Positions 57,456 through 64,000 of a stretch of DNA of 64,000 nt are shown in pieces. A model generated the notes under the pieces. That model worked only from the letters and a program-made list of their open reading frames with translations, was not told where the DNA came from and did not search any database. The stretch lies in NCBI GenBank assembly GCA_947179485.1, contig OX359246.1:26598001-26662000 (forward strand). Direction: 5' to 3'. Position numbers and translations under genes: made by a program. Numbering within the stretch: the first letter of the stretch is position 1; each line of letters opens with the position of its first letter. This DNA is from Allacma fusca. Taxonomy: Eukaryota > Arthropoda > Collembola > Symphypleona > Sminthuridae.

Positions 57456-57819
57456 AATGATCCTCACAGCGACCCTCACGAACTCTATGCACAACTCGCC
57501 GAACTCCAACCCCGCCACATCCACGCACATGTCCCTTTTTCAACCGTCCGTACTACTCCCCGAACCATCTCCGAACCTCTCCGACCTTATAACCCCCACC
57601 TCCACGCACTCGCGTCTCTCTCCTTGCACACACACACATATATATACACACACACATATATACACACACACATATATACACACACACATATATATATACA
57701 CATATATAGTCATATATACATACATATATCTACACACAACACACACACATACATATACACTCGAGGGAAAAACGCCGGAGGGCAGGAAAAGTAAAAAAGC
57801 CCCCATAAATCCTACTACT
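57456..57819 (-). repeat. Polinton right terminal inverted repeat (364 bp)
   Basis: This is the inverted copy of 42586-42953, with about four substitutions outside the (CA)n tract. Open frames at 57399-57837 in several frames are produced by the CACACATATA tract and are not genes. Confidence 0.93.
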
Positions 57820-57825
57820 GATATT
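57820..57825. repeat. right 6-bp target site duplication of the Polinton (gatatt)
   Basis: Identical to 42580-42585 directly before the left terminus. Confidence 0.9.
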
Positions 57826-58610
57826 TTTCTCCGCTAGTTTGAATTCAGGACTAAATTCAAGCTGATCAGGTCATCAGGTGATAATACATCAAATCAGGAC
57901 ATTCCTGATCAAATCAGGACATTCCTGATCAAATCAGGACATTCCTGATCAAATCAGGACTTCTGGACACCCTGATGTGGACCTATGATCTCAATTTGAC
58001 CTTGGTGGTATTGCTACTTATTTCCACCTGTATAACAGCCTATGTGGGAAATCCAACTCATTGGAAATAATCATTCTTTTAATGAAATGGTTCGCATAAT
58101 AAACTTTCAACTCAAAATATTCAAGCTATCCTGCTGTGAGTTGACAAGTTGAAAACAGACGGAAAAGGTCTCACTGGTCAATGTGTAGTCCTATGATCTC
58201 AATTTGACTTCCGAGGTATTTATTACTTATTTAGGCATGTATCAGAGCCTATGTGGGAATTCCAACCTAGTATTTTGTGTGAGTTTAAAGTTTGAAAACA
58301 GACAGAACAGGTAAAAGGCAATACAAAAAACAATACAGGTTTACATTGCTAAGTTACAGCACTACATGCAGGCAACAACAAATCCAATGTAACCAATCTC
58401 CATTCTCAACAGTCCTTCAGTATTAATCATACACAATGATATAAAATAAGTTCGTAATTATTATACGTAAGTACATGTATGAAAATTTCTTACAAAACCA
58501 CACACAGAGCGTGTTTGTCTGTTATTTTATCCATATTTGAATCGTATCCAGGTATACAACCATCCAACTGTGCGAATCGCTTTTTCAAAGCTGCTATAAA
58601 CATATTCAAG
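57826..58610. repeat. P450-3 5' flank with a 20-bp tandem repeat
   Basis: The range 57891-57960 holds 3.5 copies of AAATCAGGACATTCCTGATC, each nearly palindromic (ATCAGGA...TCCTGAT). From about 57973 (ATGTGGACCTATGATCTCA) the sequence matches the P450-2 flank 22578-23268 with small indels. The promoter of P450-3 must lie here. No gene. Confidence 0.7.
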
Positions 58611-60760
58611 ATGATCCAGATTTTTAATTTAGTTCTTCTTGGTATTTTTGCCCTCGTTTCTTGGAAACTGTTCAACAGGAAGAAATTAGGAAAAATTCCA
58701 GAAGGTTTAAAATTTTGAGACTTCATCAATTTGTTTGCGAATCAATCGCGTGTCTACATCTACGGGATACCGTGTAAGAGCACTTGTTGTAACTCTCTCA
58801 ATGTTTTTGCAGGGCCATTTCCATTACCTTTTGTAGGGAATGCCCTATCGTTCGGTTCAAAGCCCCAGGTCGCAATGGGGAAATGGGCCAACAAATACGG
58901 GAAAATATACCAGATGTACATTGGACATGACAGGTACAATTTGCAAGCTTCATACTTGGAACAAAGGAAATTACATGGTTTCAAATATAAATTTCAATCG
59001 TAAAAATTACCTGTAGACACATAGTTCTCTCTGACCTTGACCTGATCAAGAAGGCATTCCAACATCCCCATCTTCAAGGTCGGACCAGAATGGAAATTCT
59101 TGAATTCGACGGGGCCATTCACGGTAAATATTTATTTCTAAAATTATTTTAGTCAGAAGTCCGAACTGAAGTGCGTCACAGATGTGCACCTAAATTGGAT
59201 ATAATGCTGGTTTGCTTAATGAAAAATATTGTCTTTAAACTTTTAAGGCATAACATTGACTACCGGGGAAGAGTGGCAAGAACAACGTCGATTCACTTTT
59301 CGCCGCCTTCGAGATTTTGGGTTTGGGAAGGATTACATGGAAGCGTTGATTCAGGAGGAAGTTGACGAACTTCTGGCCTGGCTCAAATCCCAGGGGAACA
59401 ACCTAGTCTGCCTCAATACTAAATTCCCCCTAGCTGTTATCAACTCCCTCTGGAGAATTATCACTGGGAAGAGACTTAGTCACAATGACCCAAAACTCTT
59501 GGAGATTTTTGACAAATTTTTTATGTAAGCTCCCCCACATATGTATATCTGTAATATTATTTGCAATATTTGAAATGGGATATGCTGTCTATGTTTCGTG
59601 ATCATTATCCTTAGTTTCAAGTGTGAACGTTGAAATGGCTGTTATTTATTTTATTTTATTTAGGTCACATCGTAATGTGAACCCAATGCTTATCCTATTC
59701 ATGCCCCGATTGGCAAAATTATTTCCAAATATAAGTGGTTGGAACAAAATCCGCCAGGTGGTGATCGACAGTATGGATGTATTTAAGAAGATAGTCAGTG
59801 AGCATCAGGAAGAATTCTCCAAAGAAACTGAAGAAAATCCACGTGACTTGATGGACGCATATTTGGGGGAAATTGGTAAAACAACAGATCCCAATTCAAG
59901 TTTCTACGGCAGCATGGGAGGTAAACTGTTTAAATAATTCCGGCGGAATGATTCTGACACGTGAAAGAAAAATGTAATGTAATTGTAAACCAAAACTGAA
60001 GGTGATGAACACATTTGTTGTATGATTGTGTAGAAACATCCTTGATATCAGTGGCAAGTGATTTACTTCAAGCCGGCTCCATGACCACTTCATTGGCACT
60101 GGCCTGGGCTGTCTTGTATTTGATACTCCATTTGGATGTTCAGAAGAAATTCCAGAAGGAAATTGATGACGTTATTGGGCAGAGTCGTCATCCGTCTTTA
60201 ACTGACAAACCAAAGTACCTTTCTCACTAAAATAATTCTTTAAGCAATGCAAAATAAATAAGTAGCGAAGTTTATTCAATAAAATTCTCTTTTGATTAAT
60301 GTTATGCAGGATGATATACACGGAAGCATTGACTTGCGAAGTCCTTCGGAAATCTTCCTTGGCTCCATTTGGCGTTTTTCATGCAGCAACTGAGAATACT
60401 ACATTTGAGGGCTTTGACATGCCTGAAGGGACACTTATAGTCTCAAATCAGTACTACGTTCACCACGATCCGAAAATCTGGGGAGACCCTGAAAATTTCC
60501 GACCGGAGCGTTTTATCAATCCCGAAGGACTAATTCAAAAGAAAGAATATTTAATTCCTTTTTCGATTGGGAAACGATATTGTCCAGGGGAAATGTTAGC
60601 TCGGGATTCGATTTTCTTGTTTTTGACGAATTTATTTCAACGATTCGAGATTCGAGCTGATGCAAGCAAACCCATGCCATCCATGGATGAGCCTGTGGCA
60701 ATGTATGATGTTCTCGAAACCCCCGAGTTTTTCGTTACTGTCAAGGACCGACGCGAGTAG
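58611..60760 (+). CDS. cytochrome P450, CYP2-clan-like (copy 3), 7 exons, 495 aa
   Basis: Third paralogue with the same exon lengths: 58611-58704, 58813-58933, 59017-59123, 59248-59524, 59664-59920, 60034-60214 and 60310-60760. The anchor, hinge (GPFPLPFVGN), ExxR (EVLR) and FRPERF are intact. Two positions differ from its sisters. The I-helix reads AGSMTTSLALAW where the others have TTSTTLAW. The haem motif is FSIGKRYCPGEMLA rather than FSIGKRVCPGETLA. The Cys ligand remains. The haem-side changes could alter activity or substrate; this is inference. An AATAAA lies at 60763-60768, just after the stop. It is closer to copy 2 than to copy 1 in the flanks. Confidence 0.9.
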
Positions 60761-61645
60761 CTAATAAACTGTAAGGGCTTATGTAAACAGTTTATCAAAC
60801 ATCCCTTGGAGTTTTGCATCACTTTGGCTATAGAAAATACAAAATTGAGGCTCAAGTGTACCTTTTAAAGAGGAATAATTTTTTCTTACGTTAAAATAAT
60901 GTATGCTATAAATACTTCACTATCAATTAGGTATACCTACATGTGAATAGTTTCGGCAATTGTTTTACGTTGTATGTAATTGTAATTATACATGTAATAC
61001 AAATCTTGTACCCTTATTGCATTGATTTCCAGAGAAAATCATCAGTATTTCATGCGCCTGTAAATTGCCTTTTATACGCTGCAAAAGGTTCCAGAAGCCT
61101 CTGCTGTCCTATATCAAAGACTTGACAACAAGTTTATATTTACGTCATGTTATATGCATACAGCTATTTAATTCCCAAACATGTCTAATTTTTATATATA
61201 AGAACTTTATTCTCACTGCTTTCCATTTAAAGTAGCCATTACTAACTCAAAGTACTATTTGACAAGGTAGTCATTATTGTTTATTACAGACAGCTTCTCA
61301 TACACTCTTTTGATCATCAATTTTACCATGAGTAGATACTCATGATTTTTATCTCTTACATGGATGCACGTGAGAGCCAATGTAGTAAATTACGTTTTAT
61401 AACAAAGAGAAAAATAGACCTGAAAATTTAACAGTCAGCTATAAAGCAAGGTGTACGCTTCACTTGTCATAATAATTGTAAAAACTTAAACTGCTTTTAA
61501 CGCACGTTTAAGTATTCAAGAATGCAGTAGAAGCATCCGCATATCAGTATTCATTTTGCGTCGGTACATTGCAGAGGTGAAAAACAAGACAGTGTTTCCT
61601 ACTCAAGCAAATCCTGAATTTCAGCTACATAGGTAGCTACCTGCA
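60761..61645. other. spacer between P450-3 and P450-4, no gene
   Basis: AT-rich sequence. It holds the 3' end of P450-3 and must hold the promoter of P450-4. I see no exon, RNA gene or mobile element. Confidence 0.45.
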
Positions 61646-63546
61646 ATGATAACTGAAATACTGCTTTTGTTCCTGGTCTTGGTCATTAGTTGGGATTACT
61701 GGAAAAAGAGAGTCTCACGTTTCCCTCCAGGTTCAGAATTTTCCATCTCATTAAATAAACGCGCAACAACAATCAAGGAGCTATGTATGTCGGATAAAAT
61801 TTTACAATAAGGCGTGATGTAATATAAGGTCCCATTGGATTACCTTTGCTGGGCCACCTTCCATTTCTCGGAAAATACCCTTTTAAAACCTTAGGGGACT
61901 GGACAAAAACCTATGGGCCTATTATTGGGGTCTGGTTTGGAAGTTACAGGTTAGTATTTTATGAATCCAAGTGTTTGTACAAAGAGTCCAGGAGTGTTTA
62001 ATTCCCTTCAACTCTAAAAAGCGACAAAAGCGTGAGCTAGAATATACTCATGTAACCTATTTGACTCAAAATAAAATTTTGTTACAACAAAATGTTATTT
62101 TTATAATTTTATAATTTAATTCTTTTTCTTCTCGTTTTCAGAACGGTTGTAATCAACGATGCCAAACTTATCCGAGAAGCTATGAACTTGAATGTATTTG
62201 CCGGACGGCCGTTGTTAAACGTTTTTACCGTTATATCCGAGGATAAAATCATACGAGGTTAGCGATTTCAAATATAAGCTCCTGAGGTGGGAAAAATACC
62301 GTAAAGTAACAGTAATACAAACTATTTCAGGTATGGTTTCTACGGATGGCTCCCATTGGACAGAACAGCGTCGGTTTGCTATGAAACAGCTTCGGAATTT
62401 GGGTTTTGGAACAAAAACAATGGAGGCCAGAATCCAGGAAGCAATTAATGATTTCTTGGATAGATTAAAACTGAAGGAAGGGAAGCCAATTGAAGTTAAA
62501 AACTTATTCAGTGCCCCTGTGATCAGTGCTCTTTGGAGTATATTGTTCGGAGATAAACTGAAGGAAGATGATCCGGATTTATGGGAAGCATTCCATGGGC
62601 TAAATTCGTAAGTAATCCTTCGAAAAAAAAAAAGTAAACCAGAACTGCAATGTTTTGTAATGTATTTTCCGCAAAAATGTTTACATGTAATAGAGTTGCT
62701 GATGCAAGTATATCTGTGTTTCTACCCTGGTTAGCCAAAATTGCTCCCAAACTCTGTAAGTTCGACCAAGTGATTCAAGGTTTTTCAAGTATGAAGCGTT
62801 TTCTCCGAAAAGAGATCCAGAGTCACAATGCTCACTACGTAGAGGATCAACCCAGAGACTTCTTGGATGCTTATACTGATGAAGTCCTGAAAACTACAGA
62901 CCCGAATTCCAGCTTCCACAAGAGTAAGGACGTCATGGTTCACATTATATTGGATTTATTCGCCGCAGGCACAGAAACGACAAGTACCACGTTGGTCTGG
63001 TTGTGCGCATACTTACTGCATGACGAGCATGTACAGAATAAATTACAGGAGGAAATTGATGGAGTTGTTGGGAGGGAACGGGTTCCCTCATTGGTGGACC
63101 GGGTCTCTATGCCCTACACCGAAGCTGTCATCAATGAAGTGTTGCGCTTTTCTTCTCTGTTACCCTTTGCATTGATTCACCGCGCAATGGAGGACGTAGA
63201 GTTCCATGGATTGTTCATTCCGAAAGACACAATGATCATTGCTAATTTACATGCAGTTCATTATGATGAGATGATTTGGGGAGACCCGGAAAACTTCCGA
63301 CCGGAGAGGTTCATTGATTCAAACGGAAAGATTAAGAAGAATGAGAACCAAATGCCTTTTTCCACAGGGAAGAGGATTTGTTTAGGTGAGGGCCTGGCAA
63401 GGGATGAGCTGTTTCTCTTTACTGTTTCCTTGTTCCAAAGGTTTCGTTTGTCAGGAGTAGGAGGACTGCCTAGTTTGGAACCTCACATGGGTTTCACACT
63501 CTCACCTCAAACATTCGAAATAATTTTGAAGACGCGGGATGAATGA
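61646..63546 (+). CDS. cytochrome P450, CYP2-clan-like (divergent), 5 exons, 483 aa
   Basis: Exons: 61646-61730, 61829-61949, 62142-62257, 62331-62607 and 62694-63546 (1452 nt, all GT-AG, phases agree). Exon 1 encodes the membrane anchor (EILLLFLVLVISWDYW). Then come the hinge (FPPGPIGLPLLGH), WTEQRRF in the C-helix, a canonical I-helix (AAGTETTSTT), ExxR (EVLR), FRPERF and haem motif FSTGKRICLGE. Exons 2 and 4 have the same lengths as in copies 1-3 (121 and 277 nt), showing common descent. The last exon lacks the two introns that split this region in the other three. An AATAAA lies at 63704-63709. It is intact; the substrate is unknown. Confidence 0.92.
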
Positions 63547-63939
63547 ATTGCACTCTACATAGCTTGTGCATTATTTTAATCTGAAATTTTGAAAAACTTG
63601 GGGGAAATGTTTGATATACATACATGTATGCTTATGTTATAAAAGTTAAGTGTAGTGACCGTACTTACACATATGTCCAATACTAAAAAAAACTTCCACA
63701 ATCAATAAATCTGAGTTTAAGAGGCTGTAAAAACGTATTCGAAGAGCACAAAGTGCAGGTATATTTTTAACGGGCAATCAGACCAAGAAGGGATTTCAAT
63801 TCTGGCCAAACATAATAATTGTAAACTTATTGATAAATATAAAAATGTTACAACAAAATTGAATGAGCAAATTGTTGTGGGTCTATAGCTAAGGATTTAC
63901 AAGGTAAAATGGTATTTACGAGCGCACTACGGGCTTTTT
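63547..63939. other. P450-4 3' flank, no gene
   Basis: AT-rich sequence with the polyadenylation signal at 63704-63709 and no supported ORF. Confidence 0.45.
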
Positions 63940-64000
63940 TAGATGTTGCGGGCCGGGTCGGGCTTTGTCGTTGAACTTCAAACTCGGGCCGGGGAGGCAG
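63940..64000. repeat. start of a GGGCCGGGTCGGGC-type array, cut by the window end
   Basis: The base composition changes abruptly to GC-rich GGGCCGGGTCGGGCT. This resembles the CCCGAACCC arrays at 19115-19890 and is probably the left end of another array-type element. Confidence 0.45.

Larger units (their letters stand above)
42586..57819 (-). mobile_element. complete Maverick/Polinton (15,234 bp)
   Basis: Terminal inverted repeats start with AGTAGTAGGATTTATGGGGG at 42586 and end with its complement at 57819. The flanks are the perfect 6-mer gatatt (42580-42585 and 57820-57825), the length Polinton integrases duplicate. It encodes, all on the minus strand, a retroviral-type integrase, capsid candidates, an adenain-like protease, an FtsK/A32-type packaging ATPase and protein-primed polymerase B, the Polinton hallmark set. 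Outside a (TG)n tract the two TIRs differ at about four positions, suggesting modest age. Decay is visible: an amber codon in the structural protein, a missing integrase Glu, an altered polymerase motif A and a probable frameshift in the left-end gene. Confidence 0.96.

Noticed and set aside
57399..57837. ORFs with His/Thr-rich repeats at the right Polinton end
   Set aside because: They translate the CACACATATA microsatellite in the TIR; the same sequence inverted gives different ORFs at the left end.

Overview
The window is animal nuclear DNA, most likely from an arthropod. Coding exons are split by short GT-AG introns (about 50-170 nt). There are four CYP2-clan-style cytochrome P450 genes, two copies of an arthropod-type gustatory-receptor-like gene, and a dense load of eukaryotic transposons. 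A springtail (Collembola) fits the impression given by the P450s and receptors, but that is a guess. No rRNA, tRNA or CRISPR array was found.

Host backbone: the left half is a tandem segmental duplication of the unit [P450 - non-coding tract - receptor]. Unit 1 is P450-1 (2515-4644), tract (about 9126-13985) and receptor 1 (13986-15312). Unit 2 is P450-2 (23269-25415), tract (25990-31760) and receptor 2 (31800-34033). A third P450 (58611-60760) carries the same upstream sequence, but that sequence is broken into pieces by insertions totalling more than 20 kb. P450-1, -2 and -3 have seven exons with identical lengths (94, 121, 107, 277, 257, 181 and 451 nt; 495 aa each). P450-4 (61646-63546) is a more distant relative with five exons. 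Both receptor copies are broken near the C-terminus.

Mobile DNA: the largest element is a complete Maverick/Polinton at 42586-57819 (15,234 bp), with inverted repeats of 368 and 364 bp and a perfect 6-bp target duplication. All its genes lie on the minus strand: integrase, a three-module structural protein broken by an amber codon, a small basic protein, a double-jelly-roll-type major capsid candidate, an adenain-like protease, a packaging ATPase, two small accessory proteins, a small signal-peptide/TM protein, protein-primed DNA polymerase B, and an unrecognised left-end gene. Five of these genes appear to contain spliceosomal introns. Integrase, packaging, protease and capsid genes together indicate an integrating virus-like element, here lightly decayed.

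Other elements: a CACTA/EnSpm-like transposon with a DUF4806-type gene (35697-40338, empty site visible at about 22571); a non-LTR retrotransposon with a restriction-like endonuclease (5923-8391); a Penelope-like GIY-YIG remnant (20788-21540); a hAT-transposase relic; and a striking set of non-autonomous hAT-like elements. The last have 8-bp target duplications, short inverted repeats, and interiors filled with degenerate copies of one short motif that differs from element to element. Several have empty sites in the duplicated paralogous sequence of this same window.
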